Shown here: positions 43,985 through 55,095 of the stretch, one piece after another | Layout of the letters: the number at the start of each line of letters is the position of its first letter | Position numbering within the stretch: the stretch's first letter is position 1 | Assembly (NCBI GenBank): GCA_021399445.1 | Contig: JAJTUQ010000006.1 | Coordinates: 1,984,001 to 2,048,000, forward strand | Direction: 5' to 3' | DNA: 64,000 bases | Source: Xylogone sp. PMI_703 | Lineage: Eukaryota > Ascomycota > Leotiomycetes | Position numbers and translations under genes: made by a program | Notes under the pieces: model-generated | What the model was told of the DNA's origin: nothing | What the model saw: the letters and a program-made list of their open reading frames with translations, nothing else | Database searches by the model: none

Positions 43985-45208
43985 TCATCGTTTCCTTGAG
44001 TTGACATTCCTTCCAGCGCCAACTTTCGGCCTACCCCCGCTTCTCCCACGATCCCCAGTAAGGATGCTGGGTAAATAATCCTCATCCATCAAGTCCCTGT
44101 TCTTCGTCCTCTTTGCAGTAGTCATTGCCCTCACATATTCTTTCTGATCTTCAGCTAAAATCAGCTCCTGTCCCCAGCCGCCTTTCCCACCACCAGGAGT
44201 CAATTTTCCACTTGCAGACCCAGCAACCGGCTTAGGAATACTATAAACATTACCCCTATTGTTCCACTGCATGTTTTTCTTGAGATGGATCTTGAAATTC
44301 CCACTCTTGTCAGTTGAGCATGATACACGTAGCAACGTTGGCTTGCCACACCGGGCGCAGAATTGCCTGCTCATATTCTTCGAAACAGAAAAGCAGGCGT
44401 GGCATCTTAGGACGTAGGTCTTCAGATGGGTGATCTGTTGTAGTGATGATGAAACATTGTTGAGATTCATCATCATGGTGGTATTTTGAACTGCAAAATC
44501 CGTTGTCATCAGAGCTGCTTGCATTACCTTCTGTTCTTCTTTAGGAACAGTTGCGTTACGAGCTTTTTTTTGTTGATGCTTTTTCAAATTTGATGGGGTG
44601 ATCCAGCCCTCTTCATCATCATCTCCGGACTCTGAGACCGTCTCTATAGTGATAGCTTCTTCCTCAGCAGGTTTTGTATCCTCCAATGTCGAGCCTATGT
44701 GAGTAGATTCTAGAACCTCTGCTACCTCATTTGGGGTTGGGCTTGCTGAAACGTCTGCAGATTTGTCTTCCGCCTGAGTCTCGGAAGCTGATACTTCTGG
44801 AGCGGCTTCAGCAGTCTTGGGTGCCGGTGGAGCGCCATTTAATCTCTTCTGTCCAGGAACACTACGTAGTCGCCAATTGCCACCGTTTCTTTCACATTCA
44901 AGCTCATAAGTTAATGCCATTAACCTAATATCTTGTCGACTGAGAACTTCAAGATCTCCGGTCCTCCGGGCGAAATCTGTGATAACTTTTACACTTTCCG
45001 GTTTGGGGGATCTCAAAGTCAAGAATGGTCGAAGCGTCGTCTCAAATCGAGATCGGGTGACCGGATCACGAATTTCTTCAAGCACATCCTGGGTTGTGTA
45101 AAGAACTTCAGCCTGCGCCAACAAGGTTGATACAGGCGGGTCGTTTTTGATAATGGGACCTGCATCCAGTACGAGACTATGTATTGGTTTGATGTTCTGA
45201 TTCTCCAT
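43985..45208 (-). CDS. NOB1: 20S pre-rRNA endonuclease NOB1
   Basis: Single exon, 407 residues from the ATG at 45208; a GTG-initiated frame begins 12 bases earlier. NOB1 cuts the 3' end of 18S rRNA in late cytoplasmic pre-40S particles. The N-terminal PIN domain shows SLVLDAGPIIKN with its acidic metal ligand, EVLYTTQDVLEEI and RTGDLEVLSRQDIRLMALTYEL. The middle is acidic and disordered. The C-terminal zinc ribbon is CHAC and CARCG, followed by NNRGNVYSIPKP, the usual motif. The basic tail fits RNA contact. Divergent from the UDP-rhamnose gene. Very sure. Confidence 0.95.
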   Translation of the reverse strand: MENQNIKPIHSLVLDAGPIIKNDPPVSTLLAQAEVLYTTQDVLEEIRDPVTRSRFETTLRPFLTLRSPKPESVKVITDFARRTGDLEVLSRQDIRLMALTYELECERNGGNWRLRSVPGQKRLNGAPPAPKTAEAAPEVSASETQAEDKSADVSASPTPNEVAEVLESTHIGSTLEDTKPAEEEAITIETVSESGDDDEEGWITPSNLKKHQQKKARNATVPKEEQKVMQAALMTTDFAVQNTTMMMNLNNVSSSLQQITHLKTYVLRCHACFSVSKNMSRQFCARCGKPTLLRVSCSTDKSGNFKIHLKKNMQWNNRGNVYSIPKPVAGSASGKLTPGGGKGGWGQELILAEDQKEYVRAMTTAKRTKNRDLMDEDYLPSILTGDRGRSGGRPKVGAGRNVNSRKR

Positions 45209-45604
45209 GTTGCCGGACACAAGATAACCAATATCTGGATTGAGAGCGGGGCGTGTGATAAAATCGAGAATAATTTGCGGCAGAATAATTTCATGAAGGG
45301 TTCAAGCAAAGGCGGTGAAAGGTGCACTCACTGAGAATTGCCTGTGCTGGATCAATATTGTTCCGGATGTTACACGGCAGTGGGGTAATGGCGGTGTGAA
45401 ATTGTGGCTGCTTTACGAGTTTTTGGTGACAGGCTTACAAACGCCCACGACTCGAGAGCTCATTTCAGCAACACCACGTCTCTCGTTTACCTATCCCGGA
45501 ATTTAACTCTCAACTGCTTACGCGTCTGTTGTCTGTTTTAACTATATATTTATCTACAGCTTGAAAACAATTACCTCCTGTGCAAGTACTAATTGCAATA
45601 AATC
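45209..45604. promoter_or_regulatory. Divergent promoter, NOB1 / UDP-rhamnose reductase
   Basis: 396 bp between outward start codons. The right 60 bases are AT-rich (TATATATTTATC near 45543) and precede the start at 45605. No named factor site assigned. Confidence 0.4.
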
Positions 45605-46540
45605 ATGGCGGCAGAAAGGAAGCCCGTGTTTCTAATCTGGGGAGGAGAAGGATGGGTGGCGGGCCACCTTAGGGATCTCCTTAAGAGCCAGGGCAAGGAG
45701 GTCTACACCACAACAATTCGTATGCAGGATCGTGAAGCTGTCCTCCAAGAGTTGAAGAGGGTCAAGCCGACCCACGTCTTCAACTGTGCTGGTTGCACTG
45801 GCCGACCAAATGTCGACTGGTGTGAAGACCATAAGGAGGAGACAATCCGAAGCAATGTTATCGGCACCCTGAATCTTGCTGATTGCTGCTACCTCGAGGG
45901 AATTCACATCACTGTCTTTGCCACTGGGTGTATCTACACCTACGATGATAAGCATCCTATCGGCGGACCTGGATACACCGAGGAGGATCCTGCAAACTTC
46001 GATGGATCTTTCTACTCTGAGACGAAGGCTCACGTCGAGGCTGTGAGTATAAGTCCTACTAGTTGAATGACCAAGAACTGACCATCGCAGGTTATGAAAA
46101 CATACAAGAACGCTCTTATTCTTCGTCTTCGTATGCCCGTCAGTGACGACCTCCACCCTCGCAACTTCGTCACCAAGATTTCCAAATACGAGCGCGTTGT
46201 GGACATTCCTAATTCAAACTCAATTCTTCACGATTTACTGCCAGGCTCCGTTCTCATGGCTGAGCACAATGATACTGGTGTCTACAACTTCACCAACCCT
46301 GGTGCTATCTCCCACAACGAGGTTCTTAGCTTGTTCAAGGAGCACGTCCGCCCCAGCTTTACCTGGAAGAACTTCACCCTTGAGGAGCAATCCAAGGTTA
46401 TCAAGGCTGGACGAAGCAACTGCAAGCTTGATACCACTAAGCTGGTTAAGAAGTTGAAGGAATATGGAGTTGAGGTTCCAGAGATCCATGAGGCCTACAA
46501 ACTCTGCTTCCAGCGAATGGCTGCTGCTGGTATCAAATAA
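45605..46540 (+). CDS. UDP-4-keto-6-deoxyglucose 3,5-epimerase/4-reductase (UDP-rhamnose synthesis)
   Basis: Exons 45605-46042 and 46091-46540 (48-nt intron, phase 0); 295 residues. Extended SDR close to plant UER/NRS-ER and Botrytis BcER, which form UDP-L-rhamnose from the 4-keto sugar. Marks: the N-terminal cofactor loop FLIWGGEGWVAGHL, HVFNCAGCTGRPNVDWCE, ATGCIYTYDDKHP and the catalytic YSETK (residues about 137-141), then RLRMPVSDDLHPRNF. Codons are strongly C-ending, suggesting high expression. The 4,6-dehydratase partner is not in this window. Rhamnose would go to glycans or secondary metabolites. Family very sure; donor nucleotide is inferred. Confidence 0.9.
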
Positions 46541-46711
46541 ATAGCCAATACCCAGTCATCTATCAATATATAGCAATTAGATCTGATACGAATGATGAAT
46601 ATTGAACATTTACTTCATTAATGTCTCTGACCCTAGTAGATTAGGAGTAAGATCATTGGCGCTGATTTGGCTGTAATTCATCCCTGTATAGCTACTGTCT
46701 AGATCCATATG

Positions 46712-47800
46712 CTACTTCTTTTTTTGAGAAGGACCAAAGAAAGCACGACCAATATCAATGAACCAACCAGCCCAACCTCTGCTTACTTCAAGCTGGTTTA
46801 GTAATCGCACCAATCTACCAACAAATGTTTCGACCTGCTCATAGTCATGCGCATATATCTCATAAAGAGCAGTTTCCGTTCCTTCTACTGACTGATCCGT
46901 GATCAACTGCATGTTCTCATCTATCTTTAACCTCGGGCCAACAACCAGAGCTCTCCCTGCAATACTGCTATCTGCCATAAATCTTGTGCCTGCTTCTACC
47001 ACATCTTCCGGCTTCCCCATCCCTCCGCCAGCGAGTATAACCCTGCCTGGAGTGTCAATGAGGGGAGTGTCGATAAAATACGGGCAAAGTATGTTGACCC
47101 GTATACCATGGATGAATGACGAGCCCACCAACTGTCTAAATAGACCTAATACCGCATGTTTTGATATGCCATAGATAATCTGGGCCGGGATCGGAAAGAC
47201 TGATGCAACTGAGCCGATGAGCAGAATATGTCTATCCCGCGGTGACTTTCCAGGAACCGTCGAGGGGCTCGCCTTATCTGACCCGGGATTGCGAGGTAGA
47301 TAGTAGAGTGCCAAATGCGTTGTGTATAGCACTCCAATGAGGTTGACGTCCAGGCATTTGAGATTTGGGGGACGAGGTTCGTCTGCATCAAGGTCCCGAG
47401 GCTTCTCGAACGTCGAAGGAGTCTCTACGATTCCTGCATTGGCTACAACGGCATCAATGCCGCCATGGGGACTCAGCTTGATGGCTTCGTGGAAGAAATC
47501 AACTTGGGACTGCCAGTTTGTCACATCGCAGTAGATGAAATGGTGGTTACTGTTGCCAGTCTTTTCTCGAACCTCGTCAACGAGGGCTTTCCCACCCCCA
47601 CGATTCACATCTCCAATAATGACATTAGCACCGTTGTCTGCCCATCTTCGAAAAAACCCTTCACCAAAGCCAGAGGCACCTCCTGTGATCAGAATGGTTT
47701 TGTCCTTGACCAGGGTTTCGTCAAATGGAGCCGTTACATCGAGAGGAGGGGACCGGCGTATAATGTCGGTTAAATTTCCGCGTTTCTCCAGAGCGTCCAT
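46712..47800 (-). CDS. Short-chain dehydrogenase/reductase
   Basis: Intronless, 362 residues. Classical SDR: ITGGASGFGEGF (38-49), GDVN with Asp63 after the second strand (favours NAD), CDVT (91-94), NAGI (121-124), the active-site Ser near 197-200 and YGISK (210-214, Tyr210 and Lys214). The layout resembles 15-hydroxyprostaglandin dehydrogenase-like fungal SDRs, with a long N-terminal extension (residues 1-33) and a 90-residue C-terminal extension rich in aromatic and basic residues. Substrate unknown. The 3' end lies 171 bp from the end of the UDP-rhamnose gene on the other strand. Confidence 0.87.
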   Translation of the reverse strand: MDALEKRGNLTDIIRRSPPLDVTAPFDETLVKDKTILITGGASGFGEGFFRRWADNGANVIIGDVNRGGGKALVDEVREKTGNSNHHFIYCDVTNWQSQVDFFHEAIKLSPHGGIDAVVANAGIVETPSTFEKPRDLDADEPRPPNLKCLDVNLIGVLYTTHLALYYLPRNPGSDKASPSTVPGKSPRDRHILLIGSVASVFPIPAQIIYGISKHAVLGLFRQLVGSSFIHGIRVNILCPYFIDTPLIDTPGRVILAGGGMGKPEDVVEAGTRFMADSSIAGRALVVGPRLKIDENMQLITDQSVEGTETALYEIYAHDYEQVETFVGRLVRLLNQLEVSRGWAGWFIDIGRAFFGPSQKKK

Positions 47801-49304
47801 TTTTTAAGCTTTCAAGAATGTTTGATGTAACGTTCTAATAGTGTAACGAAGGGTTGCCTCTATCCAGCAGAGTAAACCATGAGCTGAATGTGAGAAATTT
47901 TCGGGAGGTTGGCTCCATGGTGTTTTTGACTTGCTGGTGAAAGCCACACAAAAGCCATGCACCTCAACATTATTTTTCTTTGGGAAGCGACGCTCGACGT
48001 GTTCAGCATGCAGGGTAGGTGATTACTAGACATTGTACACTAAGCAGCGAATCTAGGTTCCCTACTCGTTGTATCTTTCATTCAATTATATTGCCACGAT
48101 AGCATTCAACTCTAGAAAGTATATGCGAGGAGCTTTTTGCTGCTAGCCATAGCTCCGTAAGGCTGTATCTCTATTCTATCTTAGCCTATCTAACTGGTCT
48201 TGCTACATGCCTCTACACAGCTACCATTTTCAGGATCTTCAGCGTATTCGTAGTCAAAACTACCGATATATTATGGTAGAAACGTCCCGGACTGCCGGGA
48301 CTTATTGCTAAAAGTAGAAGAGCGGTAAGCATATCTGTGATAAGGCTGCAAGAGCTGTTTGCTTCATGAAAGCTCGGACCGAACTTGCGCACTCTCGCTT
48401 AAAACACCTGTGCTGTGTACCTGGAATTTGACTTGTTTGCACCTCGAAAAAAACCATAGTTTTAGCAGAACTTTTTTCTGAGTGCGCACAGACCACCTAG
48501 CAATGTGGTATATATTGCTGGCTTCCCTTCCGAAACTATCTTCTTTTTTCTCTATGTTGACCAAACTCTATAGAATCATTTCTTTAGGTTACGTCTCCTT
48601 CTGAGTTTTCTACGAAAGCTGCAGAATCTCCAACCAGGTTGATGACTAGATATCCTCAACGCCCAAGAGTGAAGCCTTTATACTCTCGCACTGTCCGCAA
48701 GGATGGCGGCTGCTCGGCTCTGCTGGTAGCTGTATAGAGAGTGGTGATGATCTCGACCCTTTCCTTTGTTGGCTTCGGCCTCGGGGCCTGGGTGGGTGTT
48801 GATGGAAGTCTGACTGGCTGACTTTTAACCTTTTTCATTGCGATCTTGGACTCGATTCAGGACGTGAAGAAGAAGCTGGAAGCTGTTTGCGCCTGGCTTA
48901 TTTCTTACTTCCACGGACATACCAACCATTACTAGGTTAACGTAGGAGACCAGAAATAGATTGTACTATGCAGCTAAATATGTAGACCATTATCAAGGTA
49001 ACAAATGACCCGTCAGATCTGAAATGAAGGGTAGTTGAGGCCAATAGCCAAAGCTTCCGATCGTGATGATGCCACCGCAATTTTTTTATAGTGGGGCCTT
49101 TGGCCTCATAATGCAGGCATTACGACACCCCGCCTCTCATCACAAAAATCTGCCCCGCGATCGCATAGTTTCTACGATGCTATATCTACTGTTGCATCCA
49201 CTTTTGTCCATGTGAATTGAAGGTGCTTTTCTCTTTGACATTGATTCAATCTTCTCCCCTTATTTTTATCATTATCAAACTTTGCCGGCATCAGATACGC
49301 CAGA
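47801..49304. other. Intergenic region
   Basis: 1.5 kb between the SDR start and the ATIC start. A minus-strand 60-codon frame at 48656-48838 (Pro/Lys/Arg/Thr-rich) has an ATG but no other support. A GGGGCCTTTGGCCTC palindrome lies at about 49094. Otherwise AT-rich and empty to my reading. Confidence 0.45.
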
Positions 49305-51349
49305 ATGTCGACTCAGAAGACAGGTACAATGCCTTTAGAAGTAGTTGGGTGGATGTCATACTAATATTTTATCGCAATTGTAGCAATCATCTCTGTCTAT
49401 GATAAGACCGGTCTGCTTGACCTTGCCAAAGGGTTAATCAAGCATAATGTCCGACTTTTGGCATCTGGTGGCACAGCTAGAATGATTAGAGAATCTGGGT
49501 TTCCTGTCGAGTATGTACCGATATATGGCGATGCTCCAAGCTTTCGGTTCTAACATTTTTACAGGGATGTTTCTGCTATTACACGGTCGCCAGAAATCCT
49601 AAGTGGAAGGGTGAAGACCCTGCATCCGGCGGTATGAGTGTGAAAGCCAATGGCTGTAGCGCAGCCTTGGATGGGTTGTCGTGAGCTTCAAATAGGACTA
49701 AATATGCTAATACCTAAGCTTAGGTTCATGCTGGTATTCTCGCACGAGACCTCGCATCGGACGAAAAGGACCTTGCAGAACAGAATATCAATAAAGTCGA
49801 CTATGTGATATGCAATCTCTATCCATTTAAGGATACAGTCGCAAAGATCAATGTCACGATCCCTGAAGCAGTCGAAGAGATTGACATCGGGGGTGTAACT
49901 CTTATTCGGGCGGCCGCGAAGAACCATACCAGAGTCACAATCCTGAGCGACCCTGCAGATTATCCAGAGTTCTTGCTAGAGCTCGAGAAGGGAGAGGTAA
50001 CGGAAAAGAGCCGAAATATGTACGCTTTGAAGGCATTTGAGCATACTGCAGACTACGATGCCTCGATATCCGACTTCTTCCGTAAACAATATGCGGGCGA
50101 AGGAGTGCAACACCTCGCCCTCCGTTACGGTGCCAACCCCCACCAAAAGCCAGCAGCTGCTTACGTTCCATCTGGTAAACTCCCTTTCAAGGTTCTTTGC
50201 GGCGCCCCCGGCTACATCAATTTGCTTGATGCCCTCAATGCTTGGCCGTTAGTGAAGGAGCTCAAAGATGCCCTTGGCCATCCTGCTGCTGCTAGCTTCA
50301 AGCACGTCTCACCAGCGGGCGCCGCCATTGGTGTACCTCTGAACCCCGACGAGCGAAAGGTATATATGGTTGATGACATTGACGGCTTGGAGAACTCTGC
50401 TTTAGCACAAGCCTACGCTCGCGCTCGCGGGGCTGATCGAATGAGCAGTTTCGGAGATATGATTGCTTTGAGTGACATTGTTGATGTACCCACTGCAAAG
50501 ATCATTTCAAGGGAGGTATCCGATGGTGTGATTGCTGCTGGTTATGAACCAGAAGCTCTTGAGATCCTCAAGAAGAAGAAGGGTGGAAAGTATCTCATCC
50601 TTGAAATGGACACAGAATACGAGGCCCCAGTACAAGAGTCACGAACCGTTTACGGTATCACTTTGACTCAGCACCGAAACGATTACCAAATCACACCAAA
50701 ATCATTCTCATCTGTAATTGTTCCCAAAGAATCTGGACCTCTTCCAGATTCTGCTCTTCGGGACCTAACAGTAGCTACAATTGCGTTGAAGTATACTCAA
50801 AGCAATTCCGTCTGCTACGCACTCAATGGCCAAGTTATTGGCCTGGGAGCCGGTCAGCAATCTCGCATCCACTGCACACGGCTTGCTGGAGATAAGGCAG
50901 ACAACTGGTGGCTTCGCTTCAACCCACGAGTTTTGGGTATCAAATGGAAGAAGGGTGCAAAGAGAGCCGACAAGAGTAACGCTATCGACTTGCTTGTTAG
51001 CGGAGAACTGCCCAAGGATGGACCCGAGCGGGAAGCATATGAAGCATTCTTTGAGGAAGTTCCCGAGTCATTCTCAGAGGAGGACAGGGAAGAATGGCTT
51101 TCGAAGCTTAAGGAAGTCGCCGTTTCAAGCGATGCTTTCGTATGTGTTATCTTCTGTCGCCTCATTTTACTGCACAGCACTAACTCAATCCAGTTCCCAT
51201 TTACAGACAACGTTTACAGAGCTGCTAGGTCGGGAGCGAAGTACCTCGCGGCACCAAGTGGTAGCCAAAATGATTCTGCCGTATTCGACACGGCTGAGAA
51301 GTTGGGACTAGTTTTTGTCGAGCAGAGCTTCCGTCTATTCCATCATTAA
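49305..51349 (+). CDS. AICAR transformylase / IMP cyclohydrolase (ATIC)
   Basis: Exons 49305-49323, 49384-49510, 49565-49631, 49724-51139 and 51194-51349; 594 residues, the usual length (yeast ADE16/ADE17). Catalyses the last two steps of de novo purine synthesis in the cytosol. The N-terminal IMP cyclohydrolase (MGS-like) domain shows [46 protein letters not shown] and CNLYPF. The transformylase domain has [12 protein letters not shown] and the catalytic Lys-His in [12 protein letters not shown], then the [25 protein letters not shown] region, read in pieces. The first exon codes only six residues. The last intron (51140-51193) is 54 nt and open, so a retained form would add 18 residues. Very sure. 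Confidence 0.96.
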
Positions 51350-52099
51350 AGCTGTTATGATTTAGAAGAGCAATAAGCTTCCTCTCAGTGCGAATGTCCA
51401 AGGACACAAAATTATGATATAGATTCCCTTGATAATTAAGCTACAATTTTGCAAATAAAGCATCATTCAATTATGTAAATACAAATAGAAGCCGACAATA
51501 TCAGTATCTCCTCGCCTGCAGGATAGCTATGAGTCTCATAGCGCTTGGCGATTCAACGAAATCAACATACTTTTCATCGCAGAATCTCAGGGAGTATAAA
51601 AGGTCATGAAGCTTCCCTGACAGAACTTCTCAAGACAGAATATCCCAAATCATGATAGGTAGAAACACATGCAAAGAAGACAATTTCCACGATAATGATC
51701 GGGTTTCACCGTACACCACCCGAGGTTGGAGCAGACCTCGCTGCCCCGAGGCTGAAAGTTTTTTCTGCCGGAATTGTCGACGTCACTCGCTATTAGCACG
51801 GGCGGTGAAACCCCCAGTTCCAAGCACATGCAATTGTGACAGCATACAAATTCCCCCACCGCCTTCGTTCCTTGCTGCACACCCGCGACACCCTGACCTG
51901 AGCACAAGACCGACGAAGTTCCGTCATCCTGTCACCCTCAACAATCGTGAACTCAACACTCAACCGTGGCGCTCTCCTCGTGCCGCACTGCCTCTCTCTC
52001 TGTCTCATTTACTTTCATTTTTACTATTTTTCATAATCTTGGTTGACGTTTTACTACATACTTGACATCGTTAAATCTAGAACCCCACCGTGGATTTGA
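51350..52099. other. Intergenic region / leader of the GPD gene
   Basis: A pyrimidine-rich stretch (about 51960-52075: CTCTCT, TTTTACTATTTTTC) before the first start codon looks like a core promoter and 5' leader of a well expressed gene. A 137-codon frame at 51652-52065 has low-complexity composition and no family signs, and is not called. Confidence 0.5.
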
Positions 52100-53560
52100 A
52101 TGCTGAGAAGATTTATCCCAACCGTGCGCTGCCTTGTACCACTATACAATTCTCACCATTGTCAACCAACCAAACGCAGCAACATGGCTACTTTAGGGCA
52201 AGCAGCTAAGAAGCATAAAGTTACCGTTGTTGGTTCCGGAAATTGGTATGGTTTCTCCAACAATTGGCGTGTTCATTGGCTCTGACGTATACCTTTGATT
52301 TTTCGCAGGGGTTCCACTATATCCAAAATTGTTGCTGAAAACACCAAGTGCCATCCAGAACTATTCGAGGAGAATGTCCACATGTGGGTGTATGAGGAGG
52401 AGGTTACGATACCAAAGGACTCAAAATACCATGATTCGTCATCTACTGGGCCTCAAAAGCTCACCGAGATCATCAACAAGTACCATGAAAATGTGAAGTA
52501 CCTGCCTAACGTTGAGCTGCCTTCCAATATTATCGCAAATCCTTCAATCGAAGATGCTGTTAAAGACTCGACAATCCTCATTTTCAACTTGCCTCATCAG
52601 TTTATTGGCCGTATCTCCAAGCAGATGGAAGGTCACATACTTCCCTTTGCCCGTGGCATATCCTGTATAAAGGGTGTCAATGTTACCGAGTCTGAAATCA
52701 GCTTGTTCAGCGAATGGATTGGTGAAGGGCTAGGAATCTATTGTGGTGCTCTTTCTGGTGCAAATATTGCGAACGAAATTGCTCATGAGAAATGGTCAGA
52801 GACTACTATTGCCTACGATCCCCCTCCAATGGATTCTCGTGCGCCGACTCCCACAGGGCCATCACCCTCAAGCTCTCAAATTAACCTTACAATCACACCC
52901 GTTGAAGGCACAGATGTGAAGGGGCGTACTAGGAAAACAAAATTACACCCAGTTCCTTCCGATTATCCACCACTCGATCACGCTTTATTCAGGACACTGT
53001 TTTATCGACCGTACTTCCACGTACGCATGGTCTCGGACGTGGCCGGTGTCTCCCTTGGCGGAGCCTTGAAAAACATTGTTGCGCTTGCAGCTGGTTTTGT
53101 TGACGGAAGGGGTTGGGGTGATAACGCCAAGGCAGCAGTCATGAGAGTAGGCCTTCTTGAAATGGTTCAATTTGGAAAAGAGTTCTTTGGCGAGACCGTT
53201 CATACCGGTACCTTCACAGAGGAAAGTGCAGGCGTTGCAGATCTGATCACTAGTTGCATGGGAGGTCGTAACTTTAGATGTGCCAAAATTGCTGTAGAGA
53301 AAGGTGTGAGTGTGGATGAGGTAGAACAGTCCGAACTAAACGGACAGAAGCTCCAAGGAACAACCACCGCGAAGGAGGTAAATTCATTTTTAAAAGCTAG
53401 AGGAAAGGAGTTGGAATACCCGTTATTTACCACTGTGAATGGTTAGTCAGATCAGACTCTCTTCTTTTGTTGCAAATCATACTAACATGCACTAGATATT
53501 TTGGAAGGAAGGAAAACGGTTGATGATATCCCAGATATGCTTGCACGAAAGGATGAGTAG
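52100..53560 (+). CDS. NAD-dependent glycerol-3-phosphate dehydrogenase
   Basis: Exons 52100-52245, 52309-53441 and 53496-53560. 419 residues from the internal ATG at 52184, or 447 from 52100. Reduces dihydroxyacetone phosphate to glycerol 3-phosphate for glycerol and lipid synthesis and redox balance. Marks: [20 protein letters not shown] (split by intron 1), [23 protein letters not shown] and the substrate motif [19 protein letters not shown] with the catalytic Lys. A Pro/Ser/Thr-rich insert (residues about 228-265 of the short form) is common in filamentous fungi. The upstream in-frame ATG would add [17 protein letters not shown] and more, a basic hydrophobic mitochondria-like leader. Enzyme very sure; start choice open. 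Confidence 0.95.
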
Positions 53561-54014
53561 ACGGTTGGCGTTGCGATGATATGGATGATTAAATCATAAG
53601 ACATGTACTATATGACTGTTCTTCGTTGACTGGGCTCTAGGAGCATGAGTTCACTACAAAAAAACATATAAAGCAATCCAGCTAGACAACTACCAGAGTG
53701 ACAAATCCCGGTAGCTTTTGTGCAGTATTTTACAACCACCACCATGTGAAAATGTGCATCAATCTAAGGAATCCAAATCATATATGAGTTAATTACAACA
53801 AATCCTCATGCAAAACATGACAAAATAGCCTTCAATGTGTGAATTCTGGCAGATTTAAGTCGTATGTACGGAGTAGGCTTCCTTCATCGTAACAGCCTCA
53901 ATTTTAAGGCATAACGTTACTGGCAAATCGACTGAAATATTTCGGATCACCCGAACCTCTGTGAACATTGAACGACAATCTGCACACTCAGCAGCGCCAG
54001 ACGCCAGTTTCAAA
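53561..54014. other. Intergenic region
   Basis: Holds the 3' flank of the GPD gene and the promoter of the uS14m gene. No other feature recognised. Confidence 0.45.
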
Positions 54015-54555
54015 ATGTCCATGTTCCGGTCCAAAAAGCTAGACCTAGGATGCTTCGTCAACATCAAGGTCATCCGAGACCACACCAAGAGAAAGGTCTT
54101 CGCAGAGCATGAAGCGGAACGGTATGTCCCATCCCATCGCCCTCGTGTGCATCGCAATTGATCCGGATATGGCACGAAATTCAGCATGCTAACTGCAGTT
54201 AATCCAATAGACAAGCCTTACGATATATCATCCGCAACATGAGTCTCCCTCAACGAACGCGCGCCCAGGCACAGCTCCAATTGAGCCAGATGCACAGCTA
54301 TACTCGATCGACGCAGATCCGGAACCGGTGTATCGAGGGTGGGAAAGGACGTGGTATTTTGAGGGATTTTAAGATGTCTAGAGTATGTTTCAGTCCCAAA
54401 ACTTAGCATTGTTATGTTCTACTTGTGTTACACCTTTGGATTGAAGAGGGGCTTCGAAGAATGAGTTATTAACTATTTGTCTGTTTGTTTAGTACGCTTT
54501 CCGATTAAATGCATTGGCTGGAGCGATTCCTGGTGTTAAGAAGGCCAGCTGGTAA
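54015..54555 (+). CDS. MRP2: Mitochondrial ribosomal protein uS14m
   Basis: Exons 54015-54121, 54211-54382 and 54493-54555; 113 residues, matching yeast MRP2. Small-subunit protein of the mitoribosome. Marks: MSMFRSKKLDLG, the RDHTKRKVF block, then RQALRYIIRN, LPQRTRAQAQLQLSQM, the RCIEGGKGRGILRDFKMSR signature of S14 and the end IPGVKKASW. The protein is strongly basic. Each exon is too short to stand out alone; the assignment comes from the joined product. Very sure. Confidence 0.94.
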
Positions 54556-55095
54556 AAAGAAAATCCTGGCGTTGTTGCTGTTATAGATCGAATTTAGTCG
54601 GGGGAGTCTCATAATCTGGATATCTCTTCACGGTTCGATACTGTTGTACATATATGATCGACCATGGCATCAAGGGGGGTCAGACATTGGCTTGACTAGA
54701 ACTACCGGATTTTCTGGAGTCATTCTCTCGATACCATGCTTTTTGAGGCACAATAATGAGAATTGGGATCTCAGGTGGTATCACAGATGCTTACTTTTAA
54801 AGTGTTGTACAATATTCAAACATCTCTTAACGAACAATATATTCCATTCCTTGATATCTTCAGTCTGCTGGCCCACATACTCTGCTAATGCGTTATCTCT
54901 CATAACATGTTTATATTGACATATATGCCTATTACTAAAGAAAAGATCATATATTTTATTAGGAGTGAGTCGTCTTGATACCCTCAACCATTAAAAAGAT
55001 ATGCTCAGCATAATTTATTTGTGACCATATCTATTATTACTCTTCTTGTAAATGTATTAGTATATCAGAAATATTAAGCTCGTATTTATGTCGGA
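54556..55095. other. Convergent AT-rich intergenic region
   Basis: Between the 3' ends of the uS14m gene and the MDR oxidoreductase gene. Very AT-rich from about 54900 to 55090. No gene or repeat recognised. Confidence 0.45.

Noticed and set aside
45632..46156. 174-codon minus-strand frame
   Set aside because: Antisense to the UDP-rhamnose reductase exon 1 and crosses its intron; composition is that of a mirror frame.
48656..48838. 60-codon minus-strand frame, Pro/Lys/Arg-rich
   Set aside because: No family signs, no promoter or splice support, isolated in a 1.5-kb empty region.
49094..49112. GGGGCCTTTGGCCTC palindrome as a regulator site
   Set aside because: No partner copies nearby and no known factor assigned; probably chance.
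51652..52065. 137-codon plus-strand frame before the GPD gene
   Set aside because: Low-complexity, no domain, and located where the promoter and leader of the GPD gene are expected.
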